Of a stretch of DNA of 64,000 nucleotides, positions 48,693-60,888 are shown piece after piece. Made by a program: the position numbers and the translations under genes. Source of the stretch: Deuterostichococcus epilithicus (taxonomy: Eukaryota; Chlorophyta; Trebouxiophyceae; Prasiolales; Stichococcaceae); NCBI GenBank assembly GCA_033439295.1, contig JAVTLE010000007.1, positions 682,001 through 746,000 on the forward strand. Direction: 5' to 3'. A model generated the notes under the pieces. That model was given only the letters and a program-made list of their open reading frames with translations, did no database searches and was not told the origin of the DNA. Each line of letters opens with the position of its first letter. Position 1 is the stretch's first letter.

Positions 48693-49254
48693 GGCCAGTC
48701 GCTCTTGCGGCCGCGCACAGCGGTGCCAGTAGTGCCTTTGAGTTGCACTTGAGTTGCACGCGCTGGAATTTTCCTAGCCCCTCGTTGCCAGGCAGCCGAG
48801 GCCAGCGGCTGTCGGCCAGCATGCAGTTGTTGGACACGGACTCGTCATGACGCGCTGCGCTTGAAGCCCGCCCCTGGGGGAGCGCAGCGCCGAACAACCT
48901 GAGCTTGTGCCCGCGCTGATGCTGGCTCTTCGATGGGCTGTTGTTGTTCAGCACGATTGCTTCGATTCAAATGTCGAGGTAAGGGCCACTTCTGTGATAG
49001 GTATGAGAGGTTTGCGTCTGTGTCAAGAATGTTTGTGAGGGATGTCAGCTGTGCACTGTTCCTCTGGAGTTAATGCAGTGCTTCCCAATCGGACAAGCAG
49101 CGACCATCAACTGGGCATCGACTCTAAATGTCTGCGTTCCTCTGCAGCTACTCCCATGAAGCTCCGAAATCTCTAAGCTCCGAAATCGCCAGCCGCTCCT
49201 CCGTCACGCCGCAGACTGCCTGAACACTGACTGCCACCCCCAGCTGATGACGCC
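48693..49254. other. convergent intergenic region
   Basis: A 562-bp spacer between two stop codons. The 13-bp sequence aagctccgaaatc occurs twice around 49158-49188. No gene recognised. Confidence 0.5.
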
Positions 49255-52200
49255 TCACTTGCCCCGGTCCCGCCGCTTGCGCAGGAACGCTGGTATCTCA
49301 ATGCCGCCGGCATCCCTGCCCGGCAGCGGCGTGGGTGCCGCCGTTGCGCCGGCCGCGAGCTGCGAGCTGACCGAGCGCCCCGGCTGCGCTGCAGCAGGCT
49401 CAGTGCTAGCGCCGAAGCCGGTCGCGATGAGCGTCACATCCACCTGCGCAGCAAAAGCCATTGAATCTCTCGCTCAGGACTGGTCCCTGCAGATGTGAAT
49501 AAGCCTCGACCATCGTCACCAGGACGCAGCCGGCGAACCACATGTCTAGCAGGACTCTGCCCACTCGGATGTGCCCGCCGTTGGGGGCATCTCGCTCGAG
49601 GGCATCAGGTTGAGGACAAGGATGGCACACGAGGTGCGGGCGAGGCTGCTCCCACACGCGCGTGCTACACTCCCACACGTGCGGGGCCACCGGAGCGACT
49701 CGACCGCCGCGTCAGTGCCGTGCGTGCCCACCTCGCCATTGGGCATGTCGGGGTCCACCACCGCGCCAAAGATGAGGTTTGCCGTCGCGTCCACAAGGTC
49801 GTAGATCTGCTCCGCCGCCTCATTGACCTGCGCGCGCGCAACAGGCTCTCCTCTGCGTGAGCTCTCCCTCGTCACGCATCTGTTGTTTCATCTGCGCCTG
49901 CTGTCCGGGTCCGGGCACCGCCGACGGGACACGCCCCAGTCGGCTCCTGACCCTGACCGTGGCAGGTCCATGCACACGCAGCAGACGCCCCGGGCGCTCG
50001 GCGCACTGCGCCTTGCGAGACTCTGAAGCGGTTTCCGCCAGCTGGTCGGCCTCTGCCTGCTACCTTCTGCCTTGAGGCAATCGACTTTCCCAAATGGTTT
50101 TGAATCAGGTATGGCTCATGGATCGGAAGGAGGCAGCGGCGCACCTCGAACAGCGTGAGGTCGGGCGGCCCGGTGATGTTCCACACAATGCCGGTGGCGC
50201 GCTGGATGCCGATGTCCAGCAGGGGCGATGATATGGCTTGGAGCGCCGCCTCTCGCGCGCGTCCCTTGCCGCTGGCGCGCCCCTGCCCCATCAGCGACGT
50301 CCCCGCGTTGGTCATCACCGTGCGCACGTCCGCAAAGTCCACGTTGACCAGGCCCGGAATCTGCGAGGCAGGGTTCGGAGCACACGGCCGCGTCAGCACA
50401 CGGCCGCGTCAACTTCTTGTCAACAAGCACCGCACTGATCATCAGAGCCTGACAGCATTATCTACAGCCTGCGTGAGCCTGGTGGCAAGCCGCCAGCTGC
50501 GAAGTGATGCCGACAATGCAGGAGGACTGTTCCTGCGCCTGGGTTGGACGTGTGACGTGGCTGCAGAGGGCATATCGCCTGAGACAAAGCGGCAGCGAGT
50601 CTGTGCGACGGCCACACAGCAGTCGAACAAGCGGCAGGGAGGAATGTTAAGTGAACTATCTGTCGGCAGCGCCAGGAAGCCCCACCGTGATGATGTCTGA
50701 GATGCCGCGCACGCCCTGCCGCAGCACATCGTCCGCCACCTTGAACGCCTCCGTCACCGGCACATTGGCGTCCACCGCTGCGGGGGGCCACGGAATTGGA
50801 TGCATCAGTAGAAGGCCTGATGCCTGCATTGGCTAACCTAACACGAACACGATGTGCATAGGTAGAAGACATACATAGGTAAACAGGTAATCAGGTAAAC
50901 GGACAATTGCAGGCCTGCAGGACTGCTGCCTCCCCGGCTGAATGGCCGAGCAGCGCTGGGCAGTGGCTTGCGCAGCATCACATGCCAGGCAAGCCTACAA
51001 CCAACCTCACCACGCAAGAACCCTCGTCCCGTGATCGAGGTATCAGGGCAACAGCACATCCCCGCGAAGGTCTCACCGTCCAGGAGGCGGTCATTCGGGA
51101 TGACGATGAGTGTGTCCACCGCTTCCCGTAGCGCGTCCACCGCCGCGTTTGCCTGGTCACAAACGGAGACTGGACGCTCAAACCTGTTGACATCCTGAGG
51201 GCAGAACTCCTGCGCAAGTCGCTTGCCTCGGGGTCTTGACACCGGCCGACTGCAGCGACAGGAAGTGCCTGCAACAAACAGACATGGAATGGTGACGAGC
51301 CGCTCGAAGCAGTAGGAGGGGTCACAGGAAACACGCCACCTGCTGCGAGCGCCTGCGGCCCTCGAAGGAGAAGGGTGTGGTCACGATGCCCACGGTCAAA
51401 ATGCCCATGGTCTTGGCAATGGCCGCCACGACGGGCGCCGCGCCGCTGCCGGTGCCGCCGCCCATGCCCGCCTGCCCGACACGCAGACGGCTGGTCAGGT
51501 TCAGAGCGGTGCGTTGCATGCTGTGTGTGCAACGCCCATGAGATTTGCAAGCGGAGCACTGTCCAGCGCCACAGAGGATGTGGCAGTACCGACTCGCAGG
51601 CTGGGGAAGTCCCACCGTGACAAACACCATGTCGGTGCCCTGCAGGGCGGCTTCGATCTGCGCCCGAGACTCGTTGGCCGCTTTCTGCATCGAGCAGTGG
51701 CAGCGATTTGCGCCTTTGCGACGCCTTTGCAACAATAGGCATAGGGCTGAAGAAGCAGGCCTTGTGTGCTCAGGCAACGTGCTTGCATTCAACAATGGCA
51801 TGCCCACCAAGCCAATATCCGGGTTGCCGCCGGCGCCCAGTCCCCGCGTCAGAAGCTGCCCTATCTGAATCTTGTGGGGCGTGTCCACGGGCGAGCTCGC
51901 CAGCGCCTGGTCACGGCGCCAAGAATCGGTTGCAACACCTGCAGGCATGTGGCTGTGCAGGAAGCGCACCCAAGCTTTCCCCTCCCCTGCAAGCTCCCCC
52001 TCCAGCCGAACCACCAACCAACACCTACCTGTGCGTCTGTGTTGATGATCCAAAACTCCACGCCCTGCAGCTCCGAGAACGTCATCCGGTTGACGGCGTT
52101 TGAGCCGCCGCCGCCGACGCCGAGTACCTACAGGCCATGATCAGTGACACTCAGTGTCATCTAGCGACGCCAAAATGTCAGACATGAGCTTGCAGCTTGA

Positions 52201-52544
52201 CCTGAAGGAAGGGCACTGAACGCTTGACTGGACCCACAGGATACCTTGATGGACGCAGGCTGCGCGGACTGCGGCGCGGCAAATCTCGCGGAGCGGCTCT
52301 CGGCAGGCGGCTGATCAAGGACCGAGTCCGTCACCAACTGCGACGTGGGCGGCAGCGGCTGTTCTGCGGCCTGCATCCGCGTCACCGGCCGCATGGCCGT
52401 GGCATCACGCTGCAGTGGTGCTGGGAACAGTTTGCCAGTGCTTGAACGGGCACCATCGACGCATGCCCTCCCTCGTGACGCTGTGCCGCATCGCAGCTGG
52501 CAAGCGGTCGATGAGCCTGTGCCCATGCACGTCCGAAGCCTCAT
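49255..52544 (-). CDS. FTSZ2: plastid division protein FtsZ2
   Basis: Tubulin-like GTPase that forms the stromal Z-ring. From the start: a transit-like Arg/Ser/Thr segment (ATG at 52544 or 52526; the frame is open to 52823), an exon ending '[12 protein letters not shown]' (about 52247), and '[16 protein letters not shown]' (52030-52128). Next 'GAGGNPDIG' (51820), '[20 protein letters not shown]' (51620-51690), the tubulin signature '[16 protein letters not shown]' (51420-51470), '[20 protein letters not shown]' (51080-51150), '[20 protein letters not shown]' (50700-50790), '[20 protein letters not shown]' (50145-50365), '[19 protein letters not shown]' (49740-49850) and '[10 protein letters not shown]' (49430). 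The end '[12 protein letters not shown]' is the conserved C-terminal core that binds ARC6 and separates FtsZ2 from FtsZ1. Identity is firm; the exact start is not. Confidence 0.95.
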
Positions 52545-53017
52545 CGTGCTGCCCTCTGCTCCACTGACAGTACAGGTAGGCTTCAGTGTCCGACGACAGA
52601 TCAGACGGGACAATGCCAGTATCAGGTTGTCGCGCGTCGACGTGGTGCTGCTTGCAGCAGCCTTGACACAGACCTGTAAAGCGATCACCGTGCTGCGATC
52701 AAATCTTCCGCTGCACCTGCCCTGCGAAAGTGCACACGGCAGTGAGGTGTTCTGAGCGTCCCGATGGTCCCTGCATGCAAAGGCATGCAGGCTGCGGAGT
52801 CGATCGCCCGCAGTCTGTAGCAAATCACGTCAGCTGCAAGCCAGCATCAGCACCAGCCAGGTCTTCCTGCCAGCTTTGACCAGCGCCAGTGCCATCCTCA
52901 CCCCTTCTGCTGCACACCGATTTTCGTTGCATCAGAGCGAGAGCAAACGGTGCCTCCGGCAGAAGGGGTGTGCGATCATTCGAAAAGCTTTTCCGAAGTG
53001 TCTGAGTCGATCACAGA
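52545..53017. promoter_or_regulatory. divergent promoter region FtsZ2 / mitochondrial bL12
   Basis: A 473-bp spacer; the FtsZ2 frame stays open to 52823, so part may be coding. It separates two nuclear genes for plastid and mitochondrial proteins. No motif recognised. Confidence 0.5.
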
Positions 53018-54222
53018 ATGTTTCGGCCGGCCGCGGGCAGGGTGGTGCAAAGGCTAGCCGCTTCTGCCGTCGACATCCATGCCCTTGCGAGGTCCTGCAA
53101 TGGTTCGCACCTAGAGCGGCTGCTCGTCAGCGTGGTGGAATGCAGGCAGCCATCGCCGTGCGGCCATGTGTGGTCGTCGCAGAGCAGCCCAGCCAGGGGT
53201 TTCGCTGCAGCAGCAGATGACGATGCAGAGACACGAGAGGTCGGCAACGAGCAGGTGCGCGGTGCTCACCGTGAACAAGGGCTCCGCAGACGTTCATTCT
53301 GAAGCCTTTATCGGCCTGGGTCGGTTTGCACCCGAGTGACGTGCATGAGCCCACTCCTGTCCCCCGCCCGCAGGTGCGGCGGCTTGCACAGGAGATCATG
53401 CAGCTGTCCCTCCTGGAGGTGTCCGACCTCACGGAGATCCTGTCAAAGCGGCTGAACATCCAGATGCCGGCGATGGGCGCCATGGGGGCGGCGCCCGCCG
53501 CCGCAGCGCCGGCTGCTGCGCCCGCAGAGGAGGTGAAGGAGGAGCCCAAAACGGAGTTTGACATCAAGCTCACGGGGTTCGACGCCGCCTCCAAGGTCAA
53601 GGTCATCAAGGAGGTCCGCACGATGACCAGCCTGGGCCTGAAGGAGGCGAAGGAGCTGGTGCGCATTTCCTTGTACACCTTGTGCACCCCAGCTCCCTGC
53701 TTGGCATGACCCCAGCCCTGCTTGTCATGCACCAATTTGCAGGGTCCCATCTGCTCTCAGGTCTCTGGCATTGCGTGGCAGCACCTGCCATAGCTGTGAG
53801 GCTTGCATCTGGTCCCAGATACGGAGGAGGTGGCCCACTCGTCGTCGGGGGACTCATATCGTACTTGTCTGCTCTTGGGATTGGCTCCGCACAGCAGTAC
53901 AGCACATGCCGATGCTGTGAGGTATGCTTGTCAACACCATGTGATGCCCTGAAAAGGTTGAGAAGGCGCCGACGGTCATAAAGGCGGGCGTCAAGAAGGA
54001 GGAGGCCGAGGAGCTCAAGGCAAAGCTGGAAGCAGGTATACCTGTTGTTTCCACTTGCAATTCCTAGCTTGGATGCAAATGAACACTAGTAGACTGCCCC
54101 GTCAAGAGCGCCTGGTTGCACAGGATGCGATTGAATCCTCATCACATTCTATGTCATTGTTGTACTGCTGACGAGTTGTGCATGTGCCAATTGCAGTCGG
54201 CGGGAAGATCTCGCTGGAGTAG
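53018..54222 (+). CDS. MRPL12: mitochondrial ribosomal protein bL12 (L7/L12)
   Basis: Four exons (53018-53254, 53374-53658, 53957-54035, 54197-54222) close in phase to 208 residues. Exon 1 is an Arg/Ala/Ser presequence without early acidic residues ('MFRPAAGRVVQRLAASAVD'), later 'SSPARGFAAAADDD', as in mitochondrial import signals. The mature part has the dimerisation domain ('IMQLSLLEVSDLTEILSKRL'), an Ala/Pro/Met hinge and the C-terminal domain ('EFDIKLTGFDAASKVKVIKE', 'GLKEAKELVEKAPTVIKAGV'). bL12 forms the ribosomal stalk that recruits translational GTPases. A plastid location is less likely because 'ARGFAAAA' fits a mitochondrial cleavage site, but targeting is inferred. Confidence 0.92.
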
Positions 54223-54869
54223 AGGTGTCGTGAGCGAGCAATAGGGTAGAGGGACCTCTACCTGCGTGCGCCATGCAATCGCAACGGTGCGTGTAGGCAG
54301 CTCGAGCAGCAGCCGCTATCAGTTGCACAGAGCGCAGAGCAAATCAGCAGGCTCGAGTGTGCGCCGTCGGCGCACGTGATGAGCGGTAGCGGGTTGCAGC
54401 TGCAACCTTTGGACTGCAGAAGTGAGGCACTATCGGTGGCGCCAATGGGCTGTGTAACATTCGGGATTGTTTGACACGCTGTCAATATGCACAACTCCCC
54501 TCAGCGACAACCTAACCCTTAACAATTACCCGTGATACCTATGCGGCAGAACAGTGGCCGATGGTTCATCGTTTCGAGCTCGCCGATCATCATCGGAAGC
54601 TCATCAGCCATCAGTGGCACACGGAGAAGGCCTGCGCACAACAACGAGGACACGTCCGTCAGGATCAAGTATGCTGTGAGCACAGGCCAGTCGCACCACT
54701 GCTCAAGGTTGATATCTGCGTCCTTTTCATTGGCAGCATTTTCTCCAAACTTTACCGCCATGCTGCTGAGAAGAATATCCTACACATGTTCAGCACCTTT
54801 GCCTCCCATTATAAGGATATGGATAGCAGGGGAACCCCGCTTGGCGCGCCGCTTTGCCGCCGCATCGTC
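54223..54869. other. convergent intergenic region bL12 / RAD51C
   Basis: A 647-bp spacer between stops. Plus-strand frames from 54532 onward overlap the RAD51C 3' end and have no motif. Nothing else recognised. Confidence 0.5.
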
Positions 54870-57274
54870 TCATTCCCGTGGCCGCTTCTCGCGCTTGCGC
54901 CCACGAACACCCGCGTCCACAATGAAGAAGTCGACGGTGGTGGCGGGCAGGCTTGGCGACTTGTACAGGTGCGCCCGCCGCTGGGCGCCCTCCCAGAAGA
55001 GGATCACGCGCGTGGTTGCCTGGTGGGCCCAGCTGTCGCCTGCGGCGTCATGTTGCCAAAAAGGGTCAGGCAGCAAGGACTGAAGCAGGCGAAGACACAG
55101 GAACGCATTGCGGTTCTGGTCGCCGGGTGCGCCCAGCTGTCGCACGTGGTGATGGGCACGTGGGTCTGCTGCAGACACAGGAATTGTGCAAGCAAAACTG
55201 CTGCGTGTCATCATGCATTCCCTGGGGGGTGCAGCCCTCCCGGCTTTGATGCTGCTGACGAGCTGGCACGGCAGGACTGTCGACAGCGTGATGCACAGCG
55301 CCGCGGCGCACCCAGGGCAGGGATGAGCTTCGAGCCGCCGCCCTCCTCCGCCATGGTCGTCGTGATCTGGTTCGTGAGCACCACCTGCGCAGGAAACTGC
55401 GTCGTCCCGTCGGGCCTGCCAGCAGGTCGCGAGTGGCCCAGAAGTCGGCGCGTCACAAGCCGCGGCAGAGCGCTTGGCTCTGAGGCATAGGCACGGCAAG
55501 GCACAGGGGGTTGGTTTCGAATGAGGTGCGGACCGCGATGTCTCGCACTGCCGCCAGCTGCATGAGGCGCTGCCCCATGTCCGCCAGCACCCGTGTGCGG
55601 AGGCCCATGTCCGAGAAGCCCTGCCGGAAGGGGAACGTCACGCTGTCCACCACCACCAGCCTGACCTGCGCTCGCGGATAGCACCCGCATGGAGTTTGAT
55701 GTCGAGGCGTAGGCCTGTTTCCCGAGACGCCTCGAAAGGGAACCTGTAGATGCCTCGAAAGTGAAAGCACTGGCGCCGCAGAAACTTGACGTCCGCATGA
55801 GAGGCAACCTTGCCGTTGCCCGCCATTGAGTTCGAGGTTCCAGCCGATGTTCGCACCGCCGGGTTGGCGTCAAGCAGCTCGGGCAGCATGTACACCGCCG
55901 CCAGCAGCTCGGCGTGGTCCTTGGCCCGCACCACATGGATGCCCGCCAGCAGCCGCTCCTGTGTCAGCTCCCGCGCCTGCACAAAATCACAAGAGGTTGC
56001 ACACAGGTTTCGTGAGAACGATGCGCTCGAGGTGCACACTCGTTGTCGCGAACCCTGCGAGTGAAGTTGCGAGATTTCAGAAGGCGACTGGCGCAGGAGG
56101 CTTGCAGCATCTGAGTGCCGGCAGGTTTGGCGCGCTTGTGCCTTGTTGCTGGTCTGCGACCCACCGCAGCCTGCTTCTCTGCGCTGCTGCTGTGTCTGGC
56201 GATCTTCTGCAAGTGCTCGGCGAAAGCCGCGGCCATGTCCGCCACCCGTTCCACCATCAGGCTGCCCTCCGTGTCTGCAGCCACATAGTTACGTGGAGCT
56301 CGACATCGAACATTTCAACGCTGTCAGACCAGTGCCGTCAGCTCACGCATACAGGCACCTGGCCCTCAGATACTGGGGCCGTGTGCAGAGACGGATCTTA
56401 CCGATGTAGATGGCCTGGCCGCCGAGCCCGCCAAAGATTTTTGGTAACTGCACATCGACGGCCAGCTGCATCCTGCAGATGCAGGACGCCCACATCGGTC
56501 AGCTTTCCGCACGTGCCACTGTAATGTTGAGCAAGGAGTGTGACCCCACCCAGTCCGAGCTCACCCGAGTTGTGTCTTGCCCACGGCCGGCACGCCGCCT
56601 GTATGCGCAGGCCAAGAAGCATCACACCATCAGGCAAGAACGCGCACTATGGTGTAAAATGCAGCCATGTGCAAGACGGTGAGGCAGCGACTACGAGGCT
56701 GTGTGAATGCTCACAAAACTCCGCGACTTGGCCGGTTGCGATGCCGCCGCCCAGTGCACTGTCCAGCTCCTGGCAAAAGCTGACGATTTTGCGGCTGCGC
56801 GCCTCTTTCTCAAAAATGGCCTGTGCGGACAGACCTCCTGACAGCCAGGACGTGAAAGGACTCACGATGCGCTGGAGATTCACATGAGCCAGTGGACTGC
56901 ACCCACGAGTAAATCGTCCGTGGGGGCGCCGGCATTGAGCAAAGCGTGCACAGCATGGCGTACCCGCAAGATTGAACATGCGGCCCACCGAGGCATTATG
57001 GACCCACAGGACCTCTGCTGCGTCCTCCGCTGACATGACGCCGTCTGCGCATTCGCCATGTCCCGCCTTGTAAGTGTTGGATTTGGAACAAAATCATCAT
57101 GCGGCAGACGCTTGCGCAGGATCGTATGACCGGCAGACCTCGTGTCAGGTCCGACGCTGTGATACCATCGAGGTCAGCAGTTGTCCGAAAGCCTTTGTTT
57201 AGCAGTTGCTGACGCAGGGAAGGTGGGAGCTGCAGGGTCGCGACGTCTCGCCGCGGCGCCGGCATCTGTTGCAT
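54870..57274 (-). CDS. RAD51C: RAD51C, RecA-family recombination paralogue
   Basis: The ATG at 57274 begins a helix-hairpin-helix-like N-domain ('LQLPPSLRQQLLNKGFRTTA', then 'MSAEDAAEVLWVHNASVGRM' near 57030). The ATPase follows: 'LDSALGGGIATGQVAEF' (56710-56770), Walker A 'GGVPAVGKTQLG' on a small exon (56567-56601), 'LPKIFGGLGGQAIYI' (56400-56460), 'DTEGSLMVERVADMAAAFAE' (56210-56280), 'GIHVVRAKDHAELLAAVYML' (55860-55980), Walker B 'VRLVVVDSVTFPFRQGFSDM' (55520-55670), 'VVLTNQITTTMAEEGGGSKL' (55320-55410) and 'RVILFWEGAQRRAHLYKSPS' (54930-55039). It ends with a Lys/Arg tail and TGA at 54870. Motif order matches plant RAD51C, which acts with XRCC3 or RAD51B/D/XRCC2 in meiotic and DNA-damage recombination. 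An echo of the last exon lies in the last intron. Confidence 0.9.
55112..55145 (-). repeat. echo of the start of the RAD51C last exon
   Basis: Minus-strand gcgacagctgggcgcacccg (DSWAHPAT) at about 55117-55143 copies the exon beginning at 55039 (gcgacagctgggcccaccag, DSWAHQAT), about 100 bp upstream in transcript order. Confidence 0.82.
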
Positions 57275-58030
57275 TGCCGTTGTAGTTCAGATCGTGGGCC
57301 TGGCAGTGTTATAATGCAGCAGATGATGCCGTCGACAACAGCCACGCCTTCAACAAGCGAACAGCGCCATCGATGCGAAAGAGTTCCCTCTAGAGATTCG
57401 AATTTGCTTGAATGGGCTGCAGGCTGCAACGTCGCCACGCACTTGCCGTGTGCACAGCTTTGACGACCAGCATGTCGAAAGGCGCAAAACCTGGAACGTT
57501 GTATTATGGAAGTGCAGCGACACACAAATTCGGTAGCTCCGACATGCATGCGGGGGCGACAAGCATGCAGCTGAGGTTGGCACCAGCTCATATGCAGTTT
57601 ACTGTTCAAACTTTTGGCGGCGAGCAGACAGCTCAGATCGACTCAGCTCACACTAGTGCCGAGCTTCGGCAGCGAAAGCTGGCAATCAGGCCTTGAGCTG
57701 GGCTGTGGTGTGCAGCAATATTTTGTCGGCTTCACATGCTGATCGCCGCCGTTCGTTGAGTAGCCGTGAGCCTGGCTTCGCTTTGTCAGCAAGGCGAGCC
57801 CCACATTCTCGCTTTGACTCTGAGGTCGCACATCGGCCGCCGGCCTGCACCGGCTGCGGACATGCAGACGCACTGGCGGCTTGCACTGTTACAGGGCAGT
57901 CAATTGCCGGCTGAGCGGCGCAGTTCTGCAGGTATAGTGATGTGATGCTATCTCTAGCGCTGCTGTGTGCTCAGCTGGCATATAATAAATTTCCCCTGGC
58001 TCATGTGCAGGACATGTATGACATGGCTGC
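57275..58030. promoter_or_regulatory. divergent promoter region RAD51C / AP2 gene
   Basis: A 756-bp spacer between outward ATGs. Frames on both strands have no motif. A run of AT-rich sequence (57970-57995) could serve the AP2 gene promoter. No other element recognised. Confidence 0.45.
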
Positions 58031-60222
58031 ATGAAACGGCGCAAGGGGGCCTCCGACGACAGTGAGCGACCCGAGAGAAGGCATAAGACAGTCCAAACCT
58101 CGCAGCCCCTTGCCAATGACGGGCCGCAGCCCTATGCAGCGGCACTGCAGGAGTTCGACGGCGATGCAGAGGTAATCTTTGGACTCATTCCTTGCAGCAA
58201 TCCATTGTCGCAACAACACGACGGCTCTCAGCTACTGTCATGTGACTGACATGGTCGTGCACTGTGCAGCCGCTGCAGACTTGGATTGGCGTCACGCGGC
58301 ACAGTGCGGAGGCATGGCGGGCCAAAGTGCAGATCCACGGACAGCAATTTTTCCTTGGCAGAGCCTTTCGCACTGCCGAGGCCGCCGCCAGGGCAGTCGA
58401 CCGGGCGACCATCGCAATTGAGGGGCGGGACGACATTGCGACGAACTTTCCTCTGTCATCCTACCCGCCAGAGGTGCTTGCAGGCTGGCAGCAAGCTCCG
58501 CGCTCGGTCTTGTTGGAGCTCGTCTTTGCACACTGGATCACGAAGCGCATAGTTAGCGGTCAGATGCAGCGCTTACAGGCAGGCTGCTGCATTGCGCAGG
58601 AGGATAAGCAGCTCGCGGGGCCAGAGCTCGCAGACTTTCTGTCGGCCCTCCGCAAGCAGGTGAGAACCTCTCCTGGACAACGTAAGGTCAAGCCGGCTTC
58701 CCGCAAGTACCAACCTGGCCAGTTCGCACCAGCAGAGTCCACATCTGCGTTTTGCTACAAGCAGGTCAATCCTGAGGGGGTGCCGGGGGTGCCGCATGTT
58801 CCCGACAGCGAGGCACGGCGGCGTGGGAACACCGCTCGTCGGGCGGTGCTCGACAAGCCGCGCCGCTGCGGCGTGTGCGCCGCCTGCCGGCAACCCTGGC
58901 TGCGAAGGGTGAATTCAACGAAATGCAAAGCATTACACTATGCAGTGCATGGCGCGGGGTAGCCCAAGTCTCCGGCAAGGATGGCTGCAGATGATGTTGT
59001 GGGACTGAGGCGATAAGAGGTGGCTTTTGAGGTCGCTCTTGCAGGTGTGGGCCTGCTTCAGAATGGAACTTCACGCACGTCTCACAGGGCTGCGAGGCGG
59101 TGGTCGCTCAGGTGGAGGAGCGGCGCGCGCGGAGGCAGCGCGCTCCTGACTCGGGCGGCGCCGCAGCCTACGGCGATGGCGGCGGCTATGACAGCGACGA
59201 CACCTGGAGCCTGCCGCTGCCCAGCGGCCTGCCGCGAGCCGACGCAGCGGTGCGTGAGATCAGAACCTTGCAACAGCAAGAGATCTGCAGTGCAGCGTCG
59301 CCCTTGCCTTTCGTTACCCAACCCTGGCAAAGCACGGAGCGGATCGAGCTGACCTGCGTAAGCCAACTGGCTTGCTCCACATCCGGCAATACATCCTCAT
59401 GCCCAGCAGTCCTGCTACCGGGCTCATGTTCTGGTGCGTCTATTGGCAGGCCGCCGAGCGGCGCCTGCGGGAGCGGTCGCAAGCGCTGCGCCAGCTGGCA
59501 GCGCCGGGCGACGCGCAGCAGCTGTCGCTGCACCGGGTGGAGCCGCCGCTGGCCCCCGTCCGCTCGGCGCAGCTGGATCACGGTCTGGCGCTTCGGTGGG
59601 CGGCCACTCAGCGGGCGGGCGGCGCCCAGCACACAGCGGCAGCAGCGCCTGAGGATCCCGGGGATGTCAGCGGTGGCGGCAGCGGTCTGCCGCAGCCGCC
59701 GGCCTGCAGGCTGTGCGGCGTTGCGGGGCACGCAGCAAGGGGCTGCCCGCTTGTTAGGGTCTCAGAGCAGGTATGGTACACTACTCTGACATCACAACTG
59801 CATTTCGTTGTGCCTCGCCTCGAGGGCCGGCACCCAAGGCTTGCAGCAGCCACTTTCGGCTCAGGGAACCTCGCACCTGTGCTACGATGCCACAGCCTCC
59901 ACATCAGCGTGCGAGTTTACATGGTGTGCAGGGGGACCAGCAGGCAGCGGGTCTGACGCGGCGGCTGGACGCGGTGCCGCCGGCGCTGCAGCAGGTCATG
60001 GCGGACATGCAGCATCTCGCAAGCGCAGGCGCCGGGCAGCACGGCATGCTGGGGCGCGGCGCCGGTAGCGCGGAGCACAGGTTCTCGCCCGATGCGCTGG
60101 TGGCGGCGGGCCTGATGGTGTCGGAGGCCATGCAGCGCTTCGGCTGGGGCGAGGGGCCGCCGCCGCCGCCGCCTGCCGCGCCGGCGGCGCCGCGAGATGC
60201 GGCGCCGGCCGACGACCCGTAG
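58031..60222 (+). CDS. AP2/ERF-domain factor with Cys-rich motif and CCHC knuckle
   Basis: Five exons (58031-58171, 58270-58908, 59088-59249, 59450-59770, 59932-60222) close in phase to 517 residues. A basic N-terminus ('MKRRKGASDDSERPERRHK', nuclear-signal-like) leads to one AP2/ERF domain: 'TWIGVTRHSAEAWRAKVQIH' and 'FFLGRAFRTAEAAARAVDRA', ending 'TNFPLSSYP'. Near residue 250 is 'CGVCAACRQPWLRRGC', a CxxCxxC-type zinc motif found near DNA-binding regions of green-algal proteins. Then come a helical Arg/Glu region ('AAERRLRERSQALRQLAAPG') and a CCHC zinc knuckle 'CRLCGVAGHAARGCPL'. The last exon is Ala/Met/Gln-rich with a polyproline end. Likely a nuclear DNA-binding regulator; targets unknown. 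Bases 58660-58764 could be a 105-nt in-frame intron. Confidence 0.78.
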
Positions 60223-60888
60223 ATGCTGCGCTTGGCGGCAGGACGAGTTGACTGACAGAGCGAAGCAGACGGGCGTTTGGCGCCGCGTGCAGACACAGAT
60301 GCAGTCCAGGTGCGTGCAGAGGCTCCGATGGTTGCACCGTCATGTGGCTCTGTGGCGCAGCTGCCGTCACTTCGTCAGCAGCATCATTTAGTAGCACCAT
60401 GACACGCGTCTACTGTGACTTCTGCGCTGCAGGTATGCATGGCGGTACCACCTCGCCAGACAGCTGCAAGCTCGGGCCACAGCCTGTGAGTGACGTCCTG
60501 TGCCAGCCCGCATGTTCAGTACGAGGTGTTCGTGGTTTCGTTCAGAGGTTTCCTCGTTTCGGTCAGAGTTGGAAATAGGTAGATGTGGTGGAGTTACTGA
60601 AGCTGCCTAAACCCCAGCTAATCGCCACTGCACCACCCCTGTGTTTCCTCGTGCATGGCGAAGCAAAGTGCTGCAGCGCTCTTGTCATTTCTCGATTGAA
60701 AGCTCAGAGCGTTTGGTGCTCGCTCGCGCAACGCTTGGCCACTCCGGACAGGCTCGCCAGCGCAAATTTTGTGGAGCTATTCTGTAATTCGAGGCCGCGC
60801 CATCGGTGCTGCCTCACAAGCGGAGCTGCCTGCTCAGCAGAGCAGTTGAATTGAATCTGGGATCCCAGTCAGACACGCCTGAGTCGCC
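60223..60888. other. intergenic: AP2-gene 3' flank and SPF30 promoter
   Basis: A 666-bp space between tandem plus-strand genes. Around 60526-60570 short gttcgt/gtttcg/ttcagag motifs recur irregularly. No gene recognised. Confidence 0.5.

Noticed and set aside
59704-59751. CCHC zinc knuckle as a sign of a retroelement gag gene
   Set aside because: It lies in a phase-consistent exon of the AP2 gene with no reverse transcriptase, protease or repeat ends nearby; host proteins also use this knuckle.
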